Shown here one piece after another: positions 35,000 through 44,633 of a DNA stretch of 64,000 nucleotides (the stretch's first letter is position 1; each line of letters starts with the position of its first letter). Both the position numbers and the translations under genes were made by a program. This DNA comes from Nocardia flavorosea NBRC 108225 (lineage in GTDB: Bacteria > Actinomycetota > Actinomycetes > Mycobacteriales > Mycobacteriaceae). The stretch covers positions 480,038 to 544,037 of the forward strand of contig NZ_BDCG01000004.1 of NCBI RefSeq assembly GCF_001613385.1, written 5' to 3'. The notes beneath the pieces are model-generated. The model was not told where the DNA came from and searched no databases. It worked only from the letters and a program-made list of their open reading frames with translations.

Positions 35000-35581
35000 A
35001 TGCCTGCTTCACCCTTGCTACGCGGTGTCTACCAAGCCTTTCACGAAACCTTCGGCGCCGAGGACGATGGATACACCTTCCCCAACGGACCGGGACCGAT
35101 CGAACGACTCGACGTGTTGGTCTACCGGCCCGGTCCGGATGGTGAAATGACCTCGTTCGTGACCGTGGGATTGTCCGTCGAACAGATGCCGGTCGGGGAT
35201 ACCGGAGGTCGGGCTCATCGTGCGGAACTCCGCCTCGCGCGACGGGGTGCTATGAGCAAGCCCGAGGAAGCGGCGATCGCGAAACACCTGGCCAATATTG
35301 CCGCACATCCGTGGATCACCGGAAACCAGCTGGACTGGGGGCAGACGCTCGGCGTGGATGCCGAGTTTCCCGGCTTCGCTGGTTGCGGGGCGGTATTCCT
35401 GGCCGGTCCATACGAGAAGGAAATGCTGGACTACATCGTGATCGACGAGGTGGGTGTGCAGATCATCAATGTCGTGCCGGTCACCGAGCACGAAAGGTCG
35501 CGGGCCCGCACCATGAGCCCGGCCGACTTCCTCACTGGACTGGTGGCCGAGGTCGATGTCTTCAGCGGGCGAAACTCCTGA
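35000..35581 (+). CDS. suppressor-of-fused (SUFU) domain protein
   Basis: A 193-residue protein with features of the SUFU fold: FHETFGAEDDGYTFP, DVLVYRPGPDGEMTSFVTVG, AELRLARRG, TLGVDAEFPGFAGCGAVFL and QIINVVPVTEHE. Bacterial SUFU proteins are often immunity proteins in polymorphic toxin systems, or stand-alone genes of unknown role. No toxin gene is recognised nearby. ATG at 35000 is the first in frame after the small secreted gene that leaves the fold intact; a longer start at 34949 is possible. Confidence 0.75.
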   Translation: MPASPLLRGVYQAFHETFGAEDDGYTFPNGPGPIERLDVLVYRPGPDGEMTSFVTVGLSVEQMPVGDTGGRAHRAELRLARRGAMSKPEEAAIAKHLANIAAHPWITGNQLDWGQTLGVDAEFPGFAGCGAVFLAGPYEKEMLDYIVIDEVGVQIINVVPVTEHERSRARTMSPADFLTGLVAEVDVFSGRNS

Positions 35582-35636
35582 AACAACCAGCGCGCCACCA
35601 GGTCGACGGCCACCACCGCCGACCAGCGTGCAGTCG

Positions 35637-36743
35637 CTAGGCCGATTCGGGAACGAACCGGGCCAAGGGGAGCAGGTGGTTAATTGCTCCGCCGAGGGCG
35701 AATTCGTTGTGTTTGGCGGCGGTGAAGTAGTTGTGCGCGATGTGGTCGCGATCGATCCCGACCCCGCCGTGTACATGGACCAGCGTGTGCGCCACCTGGT
35801 GACCGGCTTCGGCCGCCCAGAACTTCGCGGTGTGGATCGCACCGGTGGCGTCGAGGTCTTCGCTGAGCTGCCAGGCCGCCTGGGTGGTGGTGAGGCGCAG
35901 GCCCTGGACGCTGATGTAGCTGTCGGACAGGCGCTGGGCCACGGCCTGGAAGCTGCCGACGGCGCGGCCGAACTGTTCGCGTTCGCGGGCGTACCCGGCG
36001 ACCAGTTCCAGGGAGCGTTCGAGGGTACCCAGCTGCTGGGCGGCCAGGCCGAGCCAGGCGCGGTCGAGCAGCCAGGCCAGGATCTGTGCGCCGTCGGCGA
36101 CGGTGCCGAGTAGTTCGGCGGGGGAGCCGGTGAATTCGACCAGCGATTCCGCACTGCGGTCGGTGACCTGTTGCGCGGTGACCGTGACGGATTCATGGGC
36201 CGGATCGACCAGGAAGACGGCGGGCTGCCCTGCTACCGAGGCGGGCACCAGAATCCGCGCGGCACGGTCGGCGACGGGGACGGTGGTCTTCACACCGGTC
36301 ACCTGCCAGCTGCCGCCGGATTCGGCGGCAGTGGTGGTCGGCCGAGCCGGATCCCAGTTGTGCTCCTCGGCCACGGCAACGGTCAGAATCGACGTGCCGG
36401 CAGCAGCCGCGGCAGCGAGTTCACGCTGCGGCGCGGAACCGAACCGGGCCAGCGCGCCCGCGCCGAGAACGACCGACCACAGGTAGGGGACCGCCGCCAC
36501 GGACTTGCCGAGTTCGCGCAGGATCGCGGTCTGTTCCAGCGTGCCGAAACCGCTACCGCCGACTTCCTCGGGCAGCGCGGCCGCCAGCACCCCGGTCTCG
36601 GCGAGCGATTTCCACAGCGGTTCGTCGAACTTGGCGGTGCCGCCGTCCAGTTCGCGCAGCCGGTCGGCGGTGACCAGTTTCTCGCAGACCTCGCCGGTGA
36701 GCCGGGCCAGGTCCAGCTGGGCTTCGGTGGGAGTGAAATCCAT
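35637..36743 (-). CDS. fadE27: FadE27-type acyl-CoA dehydrogenase subunit
   Basis: A 368-residue acyl-CoA dehydrogenase. It begins MDFTPTEAQLDLARLTGEVC, has LPEEVGGSGFGTLEQTAI, and ends HVHGGVGIDRDHIAHNYFTA. In M. tuberculosis FadE26 and FadE27 form an alpha2beta2 ChsE4-ChsE5 enzyme that introduces the double bond in the C5 sterol side chain. It is the downstream partner of fadE26, 32 bp apart. ATG at 36743 follows AGGAAG. The fadD17 gene that follows the pair in M. tuberculosis is absent here. Confidence 0.88.
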   Translation of the reverse strand: MDFTPTEAQLDLARLTGEVCEKLVTADRLRELDGGTAKFDEPLWKSLAETGVLAAALPEEVGGSGFGTLEQTAILRELGKSVAAVPYLWSVVLGAGALARFGSAPQRELAAAAAAGTSILTVAVAEEHNWDPARPTTTAAESGGSWQVTGVKTTVPVADRAARILVPASVAGQPAVFLVDPAHESVTVTAQQVTDRSAESLVEFTGSPAELLGTVADGAQILAWLLDRAWLGLAAQQLGTLERSLELVAGYAREREQFGRAVGSFQAVAQRLSDSYISVQGLRLTTTQAAWQLSEDLDATGAIHTAKFWAAEAGHQVAHTLVHVHGGVGIDRDHIAHNYFTAAKHNEFALGGAINHLLPLARFVPESA

Positions 36744-36775
36744 GGTGAACTTCCTACTTCTGGAATCGGGCGAGA

Positions 36776-37969
<1,194 letters not shown>

Positions 37970-38092
37970 GGCGGTACCTCGAGCCTTCGTTCTGCGGGTT
38001 GGAGATGGGCTTGGACGTGGGATCGTGCCGCGCTCACCCTCGCGGAGCGCGGAAGGATCTCCGATACCTGGCTCCGATCATTGCATATGCAC

Positions 38093-38106
38093 TGAAACAT
38101 GTTCCA
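38093..38106. promoter_or_regulatory. KstR-like operator between fadE26 and ferredoxin
   Basis: TGAAACATGTTCCA, a full match to TNNAACNNGTTNNA, 87 bp before the ferredoxin start and 124 bp before fadE26. Confidence 0.88.
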
Positions 38107-38192
38107 GTATTGAAAGGTAATCAGCCCATGTAGCCTGCCCGCGCGAACCTTGCTTGTTAGGCTTGCGCCATTGGGCGGGAAAAGGAGTTTCG

Positions 38193-38381
38193 ATGAAGGT
38201 CAGCGTTGACTTCGATCAGTGCGAAGCAAACGGAATCTGCGCGGGAATCGCTCCCGACGTGTTTGAACTCGACGACGAGGACATGCTGCACGTCGCCGAG
38301 GGTGAGGTGGCCCCCGACCAGGAGTCCGCGGTCGCGGATGCGGTTGCGCAATGTCCGAAAGCGGCTTTGCGTTTGCTGTGA
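38193..38381 (+). CDS. fdxD: [3Fe-4S]-type ferredoxin
   Basis: A 62-residue ferredoxin with three cluster cysteines: DQCEANGICAGIAPDVFEL supplies two and VAQCPKAALRLL the third. This arrangement supports a [3Fe-4S] centre like M. tuberculosis FdxD (Rv3503c), which sits at the same place. It probably donates electrons to a P450 such as CYP125. ATG follows AAGGAG. Confidence 0.9.
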   Translation: MKVSVDFDQCEANGICAGIAPDVFELDDEDMLHVAEGEVAPDQESAVADAVAQCPKAALRLL

Positions 38382-38400
38382 ATCTGCTCTTGCCGTGAAT

Positions 38401-38414
38401 AAGAACACGTTCTA
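38401..38414. promoter_or_regulatory. KstR-like operator before hsd4A
   Basis: AAGAACACGTTCTA matches TNNAACNNGTTNNA except at the first base. It lies 11 bp before the hsd4A GTG. Confidence 0.8.
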
Positions 38415-38425
38415 GAGTCGGCCCG

Positions 38426-39331
38426 GTGAGCGATACAGATACCAGCCTTGCCGGGCGAGTTGCGATCGTGACCGGAGCGGGTGCGGGCCTGGGTAAGGCC
38501 GAAGCGCTCGCTCTGGCCGGAGCCGGGGCCTCGGTGGTGGTCAACGACCTCGCCGAGTCCGACGCCGTAACCGAGACGCTGGAGCAGATCCGGGCCCTCG
38601 GTGCCAAAGCGGAGTTCGTCGCGGGCAGTGTCGCCGAGCGGTCCACCGCCGACGCGTTGATCACCACCGCCACCGAATCCTTCGGCGGCCTGGACATCGT
38701 GGTCAACAATGCGGGCATCACCCGCGACAAGATGCTGTTCAATCTGTCCGACGAGGACTGGGACGCGGTCCTGTCGGTGCATCTGCGCGGGCATTTCCTG
38801 CTGACCCGCAATGCGGGCGCCTACTGGCGGGCGCGGTCGAAGGAAGCCGGCGCCCCGGTGTACGGCCGGATTGTCAACACCTCTTCCGAGGCGGGACTCC
38901 TGGGGCCCGCGGGGCAGGCCAACTACGCGGCGGCCAAGGCCGGGATCACGGCTCTGACATTGTCGGCTTCCCGGGCGCTGGAGCGAGTAGGTGTGCGCGC
39001 GAACGCGATCTGCCCGCGGGCGCGTACCGCTATGACCGAACAGGTCTTCAGTGCCGCGCCCGAGGACGAGGTGGATCCGCTGTCGCCCGAACATGTGGCG
39101 CGCCTGGTGGCATACCTCGCCTCCCCGGCCGCCGAACGGGTGAACGGACAAGTCTTCGTTGTCTACGGACCGATGGTCGCGTTGATGGCGGCGCCGGAGG
39201 TCGAACAGCGCTTCGACGCGGCGGGTGCGCAATGGTCTGATGACGATCTGGCCACCACGCTGACCGGTTACTTCGCCGGGCGCGACGAAGGCCGTACCTT
39301 CTCTGCAACGGCGCTGCATGAACTGGGTTGA
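38426..39331 (+). CDS. hsd4A: Hsd4A-type SDR (3-hydroxyacyl-CoA / 17-beta-hydroxysteroid dehydrogenase)
   Basis: A 301-residue short-chain dehydrogenase. The cofactor motif is TGAGAGLGKAEALA, the structural NNAG is present in VVNNAGITRDKM, and the catalytic Ser and YxxxK occur in NTSSEAGLLGP and ANYAAAKAGI. It corresponds to Rv3502c (Hsd4A) just before yrbE4A. It is implicated in oxidation of beta-hydroxy CoA thioesters of the sterol side chain, with an additional 17-beta-hydroxysteroid activity described. The GTG start is close to the operator and may be leaderless. Confidence 0.87.
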   Translation: MSDTDTSLAGRVAIVTGAGAGLGKAEALALAGAGASVVVNDLAESDAVTETLEQIRALGAKAEFVAGSVAERSTADALITTATESFGGLDIVVNNAGITRDKMLFNLSDEDWDAVLSVHLRGHFLLTRNAGAYWRARSKEAGAPVYGRIVNTSSEAGLLGPAGQANYAAAKAGITALTLSASRALERVGVRANAICPRARTAMTEQVFSAAPEDEVDPLSPEHVARLVAYLASPAAERVNGQVFVVYGPMVALMAAPEVEQRFDAAGAQWSDDDLATTLTGYFAGRDEGRTFSATALHELG

Positions 39332-39463
39332 CCCGATTCTGCCGAGGCGGGTTGCGCGATTTGTTCGTGCGGCCCGGCCGGTGAGAGTTGTACAAACGTC
39401 CAGTAGTTGGTAAACAAAGGGTTCGTACTGTGCCCGGCCTCACACAATGATGCCCAAGGCGTA

Positions 39464-39477
39464 TGAAACAGGTTCCA
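39464..39477. promoter_or_regulatory. KstR-like operator 1 before yrbE4A
   Basis: TGAAACAGGTTCCA, a full match to TNNAACNNGTTNNA, 151 bp before yrbE4A. A second site lies 79 bp (start to start) downstream. Confidence 0.85.
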
Positions 39478-39542
39478 GTCTCGCTGTCTGAGATTGTTAC
39501 AAGTCAACAGTTCACAAGCCTCAAAATGGCCCCAAATAGGAA

Positions 39543-39556
39543 ATGAACGTGTTCTA
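39543..39556. promoter_or_regulatory. KstR-like operator 2 before yrbE4A
   Basis: ATGAACGTGTTCTA matches TNNAACNNGTTNNA except at the first base, 72 bp before yrbE4A. Two sites before the operon suggest tighter repression of the importer. Confidence 0.82.
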
Positions 39557-39628
39557 CTTAGCGGGGCGTGTCCCGGGGTGTGACCCCATCGGCCGCCAGC
39601 GGGACCAGTCAGGCAAGGAGGATCCACA

Positions 39629-40393
39629 GTGAACGACGTCCTTGCCGTCCCATTGCGGGCCGTCGGCGGATTCTTCGAACTCACCGCGGCGGTGGCCCGA
39701 GCGAGTTTGCGGCGACCTTTTCAGCTGCGCGAATTCATCGACCAATCGTGGTTCGTGGCGCGGGTATCGATCTTGCCGACCGTTCTGGTCGCCATACCGT
39801 TCACCGTGCTCGTCGTATTCGTCCTGAATATTCTGCTGCGCGAAATCGGCGCCGCCGATCTCAGCGGTGCCGGCGCGGCGTTCGGCGCGGTGACCCAGGT
39901 CGGGCCGATCGTTACGGTGCTCATCGTCGCCGGTGCCGGCGCCACCGCCATCTGCGCGGATCTCGGCGCCCGCACCATCCGCGAAGAAATCGACGCCATG
40001 AAGGTGCTCGGTATCGATCCGATCCACCGGCTGGTGGTACCCCGGGTGCTGGCCTCGATGTTCGTGGCACTGATGCTGAACAGCCTGGTCTGCACCATCG
40101 GTATCGTCGGCGGCTTCCTTTTCTCGGTATTTCTGCAGGACGTGAATCCGGGCGCATTCGTCAACGGCATCACGCTGCTGACCAATCTTCCCGAGCTGAT
40201 CATTTCCGAGGTAAAGGCCGGACTTTTCGGCCTGATCGCCGGATTGGTTGCCTGCTACCTGGGTTTGAATGTCAAAGGTGGTCCCAAAAGTGTCGGTGAT
40301 GCGGTGAACCAGACAGTGGTTTTCGCCTTCATGGCGCTGTTCGTGGTGAACGTCGTCGTCACGGCGGTCGGCCTCAAGTTCTCGGTGCGGTGA
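39629..40393 (+). CDS. yrbE4A: YrbE4A, Mce permease subunit
   Basis: A 254-residue MlaE/YrbE-type integral membrane protein with about five membrane segments and the conserved EEIDAMKVLGIDPI motif. YrbE4A and YrbE4B form the inner-membrane channel of the Mce4 sterol importer, driven by an MceG-type ATPase encoded elsewhere. The GTG start at 39629 follows AAGGAGGATCC. First gene of the operon, with two KstR-like sites before it. Confidence 0.93.
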   Translation: MNDVLAVPLRAVGGFFELTAAVARASLRRPFQLREFIDQSWFVARVSILPTVLVAIPFTVLVVFVLNILLREIGAADLSGAGAAFGAVTQVGPIVTVLIVAGAGATAICADLGARTIREEIDAMKVLGIDPIHRLVVPRVLASMFVALMLNSLVCTIGIVGGFLFSVFLQDVNPGAFVNGITLLTNLPELIISEVKAGLFGLIAGLVACYLGLNVKGGPKSVGDAVNQTVVFAFMALFVVNVVVTAVGLKFSVR

Positions 40394-40397
40394 CGCG

Positions 40398-41255
40398 ATG
40401 TCGGCCTCGGTGATCATCCAATCCCGCTTCCCCAGGGCGGTGCGGCGCGTCCGCAGATTCTCGAATTCGTTCGACGATCTCGGAAAACAGGCCGTGTTCT
40501 ACGGACGCGCGGTCGGTTCCATGCCGCGGGCGCTGGTGCACTACCGCACCGAAACCGTCCGCCTCATCGCCGAGATCAGCATGGGAACCGGTGCCCTGGC
40601 GGTCATCGGCGGCACCGTGGTGATCGTCGGCTTCCTGACCTTGTTCTCCGGCGCCACCATCGCCGTCCAGGGCTACAGCTCCCTCGGCAATATCGGTGTC
40701 GAGGCGCTGACCGGCTTCTTCGCCGCATTCCTCAACGTCCGTATCGCGGCACCGGTCATCTCCGGAATCGGCCTCGCCGCGACCATCGGTGCGGGATCCA
40801 CTGCACAACTGGGCGCGATGCGGGTGGCCGAGGAGATCGACGCGCTCGAATCCATGGCTATCCGGCCGATGCCGTACCTGGTCGGGACACGGGTGCTCGC
40901 CGGGATGATCGCGATCGTGCCGCTGTACTCGCTGGCCGTGATCGCCTCCTTCATGGCCAGCCGGTTCGCCACCGTCGTCATCTACGGGCAGTCGGCGGGC
41001 GTGTACGACCACTACTTCTCCACCTTCCTCATCCCGAGCGACATCCTGTGGTCGTTCGTTCAGGCCATTGTCATGGCGTTGGCGGTGATGATGATCCATA
41101 CGTATTACGGCTTCACAGCATCGGGCGGCCCGGTCGGGGTCGGTATCGCCGTGGGTAACGCGGTCCGTACCTCGCTGATCGCGGTCGTCTCGGTGACCCT
41201 GCTGATCTCCCTGGCCCTCTACGGCACCTCCGGCAACTTCAACCTTTCCGGATAG
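40398..41255 (+). CDS. yrbE4B: YrbE4B, Mce permease subunit
   Basis: A 285-residue MlaE/YrbE-type permease with about six membrane segments and the conserved EEIDALESMAIRPMPYLVG motif. It forms the permease pair with YrbE4A. Start ATG 4 bp after the YrbE4A stop, end 5 bp before mce4A. Confidence 0.93.
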   Translation: MSASVIIQSRFPRAVRRVRRFSNSFDDLGKQAVFYGRAVGSMPRALVHYRTETVRLIAEISMGTGALAVIGGTVVIVGFLTLFSGATIAVQGYSSLGNIGVEALTGFFAAFLNVRIAAPVISGIGLAATIGAGSTAQLGAMRVAEEIDALESMAIRPMPYLVGTRVLAGMIAIVPLYSLAVIASFMASRFATVVIYGQSAGVYDHYFSTFLIPSDILWSFVQAIVMALAVMMIHTYYGFTASGGPVGVGIAVGNAVRTSLIAVVSVTLLISLALYGTSGNFNLSG

Positions 41256-41260
41256 GCGCC

Positions 41261-42553
41261 ATGACTGAAATGATGCGATCGGACAGCAATCAACTCGGAC
41301 GTGATCCCGGCGCTACGAGCGGCGTCCAGGATCCCGGCGAGCCCGCGGCGCCGCTGCGCCCGGTGAACGGGTGGGCCGCTTTCCAGAAGAAGTTCGGGTT
41401 CAAACTGGCCGGCGGCGCGATGGTGCTGGTTTTGGTGGCGGCTGTGTTCGTCTCCTTGACGATGTTCTTCGGCGGATTCACGCCCAGTGTCACCGTGACG
41501 GTGGCGGCACCCCGAAGCGGTCTGGTGCTGGACCCGGACGCCAAGGTGAAGGTGCGCGGTGTTCAGATCGGCCGGGTCGCCGCGCTGGAAACCACCGACG
41601 ACGGAACCGATCTGCGCCTGGCCCTGGACCCGGACAAGCTGAGTCTGGTTCCCGCCAACGCCACGGTCGATATCCGGTCGACCACGGTATTCGGGGCCAA
41701 GTACATCAATTTCGTGATCCCGCAGAACCCGCAGGAGCAATCGCTGCAACCGGGCGCCCGGCTGGCGACCGATAAGGTCACCGTCGAGTTCAACACGATT
41801 TTCCAGCACCTCAGCGATGTACTGGCCCAGGTCGAACCGGAGAAGATGAGCGCCACACTCACCGCGCTCGGGACCGCATTGCAGGGTCGCGGTGAATCCC
41901 TCGGCCAGCTGCTGGTGAACAGCAATTCGCTGCTCCACGAGATCAACCCCATGATGCCGACCCTGCAGCGCGACCTGCAGGCCACCGCGGCCGTGGGCAA
42001 CTTGTACGCGGATGTCTCCGGCGATCTGCTGCGGACCGTCGACAATGTCACGGTGAGCACCCGCACCATCGCCGAAGCCGAATCGGATGTCGACGCGCTG
42101 CTGGCCAACCTCACCGGCCTCGCCGACACCACCGGCGCGGTCCTGCACGAGAACGAGGCACAGCTGGGGACCGCCCTCGACCTGCTGCGCCCGACCACGG
42201 AACTGCTCAACGAGTACAAGCCCGCGCTGGCCTGCCTCATCGGCGGTGCGGCCAAGGCAATGCCGATCGGTGAGGCAGTCTTCGGCGGTAACCAGGAGGG
42301 CGTGGCCCTGAACACCGGTTTCATGTACGGCACGCCGCCCTACAGCTATCCCAACGACCTGCCGAAGGTGAACGCCACCGGCGGCCCGCGATGCGCCGGG
42401 ACAACCGACCGCGTGCCCGGCAGCCATGCCGACTATGTCGTCACCGATACCTCCGAAGGGCATCCCTACATTCCCTCCACCAAGCTGAACCTCAACGCTC
42501 CCAAGGTTTTCCAGGTCCTGTTCGGCGGACTCCCGGGGGTGGACCAGCCATGA
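41261..42553 (+). CDS. mce4A: Mce4A, substrate-binding Mce protein
   Basis: A 430-residue protein with one N-terminal membrane segment (residues about 48-70), an MCE domain from about 75 to 160 (VTVAAPRSGLVLDPDAKVKV, GAKYINFVIP) and a helical coiled tail. Six Mce proteins form a periplasm-spanning channel or shuttle for sterols from the outer membrane. A Cys pair in the C-terminal part (ALACLIGG and GPRCAGT) probably makes a disulphide. The stop overlaps the mce4B ATG. Confidence 0.93.
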   Translation: MTEMMRSDSNQLGRDPGATSGVQDPGEPAAPLRPVNGWAAFQKKFGFKLAGGAMVLVLVAAVFVSLTMFFGGFTPSVTVTVAAPRSGLVLDPDAKVKVRGVQIGRVAALETTDDGTDLRLALDPDKLSLVPANATVDIRSTTVFGAKYINFVIPQNPQEQSLQPGARLATDKVTVEFNTIFQHLSDVLAQVEPEKMSATLTALGTALQGRGESLGQLLVNSNSLLHEINPMMPTLQRDLQATAAVGNLYADVSGDLLRTVDNVTVSTRTIAEAESDVDALLANLTGLADTTGAVLHENEAQLGTALDLLRPTTELLNEYKPALACLIGGAAKAMPIGEAVFGGNQEGVALNTGFMYGTPPYSYPNDLPKVNATGGPRCAGTTDRVPGSHADYVVTDTSEGHPYIPSTKLNLNAPKVFQVLFGGLPGVDQP

Positions 42554-43575
42554 AGAACACCGCAACCACAGTCAAACTCACCATCTTCACCTTGGTGATG
42601 ACACTGGTCTTCGCCGGTTTGGCGATCGTCTTCTCCCAGGTGCGTTTCGCCAGCCAGAACGGCTACCACGCTGTCTTCACCAGCGCCTCGGGCATGCTGC
42701 CCGGGGACAAGGTGCGGATCGCCGGGGTACCGGTCGGCTCGGTCTCGTCGGTGAAGGTCGACGACGAATACCACGCGCACGTCGAATTCGACGTCGACAC
42801 CAAGTACCAGCTGCTCACCAGCACCAAGGCCACCATCCGCTACGAGAACCTGGTCGGCGACCGCTACCTGGAACTGTTGGAGGGTCCGGGGGAGGCGACC
42901 ACCCTGCACGAGGGCGGCACCATCGGCCTGGACAAGACCGCACCCGCCCTCGACCTCGACATGCTGCTGGGTGGTTTCAAACCACTGTTGCGCGGGCTGG
43001 ATCCGGCGCAGGTCAACGACCTGACCAACGCGCTGCTGCAGATCTTCCAGGGCCAGGGGGGCACCCTCGTCGAGCTCCTCAACAGCAGCGGCTCGTTCAC
43101 CAAAACCCTCGCCGACCGGGACGCGCTCATCGGCAGCGTGATCAACAACCTGAACTCGGTGCTGAAAACCCTCGACGACCGCGGCGACCAGTTCGCCACC
43201 ACGATCTACGAACTGCGCCGCCTGGTCAGCGGTCTCGCCGAAGACCGCGACCCCATCGGCGCCGCACTGCCGCGGATCGCCGATGCCACGCGCGCGACGA
43301 ACGACCTGCTGGTGCAGGCCCGCCCCGATCTGGCCGCGACCATCGCCCAGACCGGCCGGCTGGCCACCAACCTCGACAATGGTTCGGACACCGTGCAGTA
43401 CGTCCTCGGCGAATTGCCGGGGGCCTACAAGATGCTGAACCGTATCGGCGCCTACGGCTCGTTCCTGAACATCTACGTCTGCGCGACCAACTTCCTGGTC
43501 GACGGCCCGGACGGCAAGCCCCTGCTACTCGAGCTGCCCGGTGAGCAGACGACCGGAAGGTGTGCGAGCGAATGA
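42550..43575 (+). CDS. mce4B: Mce4B
   Basis: A 341-residue Mce protein: N-terminal membrane segment at about residues 10-30, MCE domain (GYHAVFTSASGMLPGDKVRI, AGVPVGSVSSVKV) to about 120, then the helical domain. ATG at 42550 is in a four-base overlap with mce4A. Part of the Mce4 hexamer. Confidence 0.92.
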   Translation: MKNTATTVKLTIFTLVMTLVFAGLAIVFSQVRFASQNGYHAVFTSASGMLPGDKVRIAGVPVGSVSSVKVDDEYHAHVEFDVDTKYQLLTSTKATIRYENLVGDRYLELLEGPGEATTLHEGGTIGLDKTAPALDLDMLLGGFKPLLRGLDPAQVNDLTNALLQIFQGQGGTLVELLNSSGSFTKTLADRDALIGSVINNLNSVLKTLDDRGDQFATTIYELRRLVSGLAEDRDPIGAALPRIADATRATNDLLVQARPDLAATIAQTGRLATNLDNGSDTVQYVLGELPGAYKMLNRIGAYGSFLNIYVCATNFLVDGPDGKPLLLELPGEQTTGRCASE

Positions 43576-44633
43576 AGGAGCAATCACGTGCGGTGACCAT
43601 CGGTGTCGTCGGACTGGTGCTGGCGGTCGCGGTGGCACTGTCGGCGCTGCAGTTCGAACGGCTGCCGTTCATCCGCGGCGGCGCCGTGTACACCGCGCAT
43701 TTCGCCGATGCCGGCGGGCTGGTGACCGGTGACGATGTGGAGGTCGCCGGGGTGAAATCCGGTCGCGTCGAGGAAGTGAGCCTCGACGGCGACCGGGTAC
43801 TGGTCCGGTTCAGCGTCGACGACTCGATCGGACTGGGCGACAAGACCTCCGCCGCGATCAAGACCAATACCGTCCTCGGCCGCAAATCGCTGGCGGTGAA
43901 CCCGGACGGCGACGGGACCCTGACAGTCACCGAAACCATTCCGATCGAACGCACCACCTCGCCGTACTCGCTGAACGAGGCGCTCGGCGACCTCGGCCGG
44001 ACCGTGCAGGACCTGGACCTGCAGAAGGTGAACCAGACGCTGGACGAATTGTCGGCGGCCTTCGCCGATACGCCGGCACCGCTGCGTTCGGCGCTGGACG
44101 GTGTCACAGCGCTGTCACGCACCATCAACGCCCGCGACCAGGCGCTGTCGGATCTGCTCTCCCGCGCGCAGAACGTGACCAAGATCCTGGCCGACCGCGC
44201 CGACGCGATCAACGCGCTACTGGTCGACGGGAATCAGCTGCTCGGCGAACTGGACCGGCGGCGCACCGCGATCAGCCAGATGATCACCTACGTCAACTCG
44301 CTCGCCCAGCAGCTGTCCGGACTCGTCCACGACAACGAGGCCCAGTTGAAACCGGCACTGGACAAGCTCAACTCGGTACTCGACCTTCTGGAGCGCAACC
44401 GGGACAACATCGTCGAGGCGCTCGACGGTCTCGGCCCGTTCGCCGCGGCGCTGGGTGAACAGGTCGGCAGCGGCCCGTACTTCAACGCCTACGTCGTCAA
44501 CGCCAGCAGTGAAACCTTGCATCCGCTGGTGGACGCGCTGGTCTGGCCGCAGCATCTGCCCGAATCGCTACGCGCATATCTGCTCGAACCCGGTCCCTCG
44601 ATCGGCCCGTCCGCACAGGAGCCGCCGCGATGA
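43572..44633 (+). CDS. mce4C: Mce4C
   Basis: A 353-residue Mce protein: membrane segment at residues 10-30, MCE domain (AHFADAGGLVTGDDVEVAGV) near 45-125, and a long helical region (LDRRRTAISQMITYVN). ATG at 43572 overlaps the mce4B stop by four bases. Confidence 0.92.
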   Translation: MKEQSRAVTIGVVGLVLAVAVALSALQFERLPFIRGGAVYTAHFADAGGLVTGDDVEVAGVKSGRVEEVSLDGDRVLVRFSVDDSIGLGDKTSAAIKTNTVLGRKSLAVNPDGDGTLTVTETIPIERTTSPYSLNEALGDLGRTVQDLDLQKVNQTLDELSAAFADTPAPLRSALDGVTALSRTINARDQALSDLLSRAQNVTKILADRADAINALLVDGNQLLGELDRRRTAISQMITYVNSLAQQLSGLVHDNEAQLKPALDKLNSVLDLLERNRDNIVEALDGLGPFAAALGEQVGSGPYFNAYVVNASSETLHPLVDALVWPQHLPESLRAYLLEPGPSIGPSAQEPPR

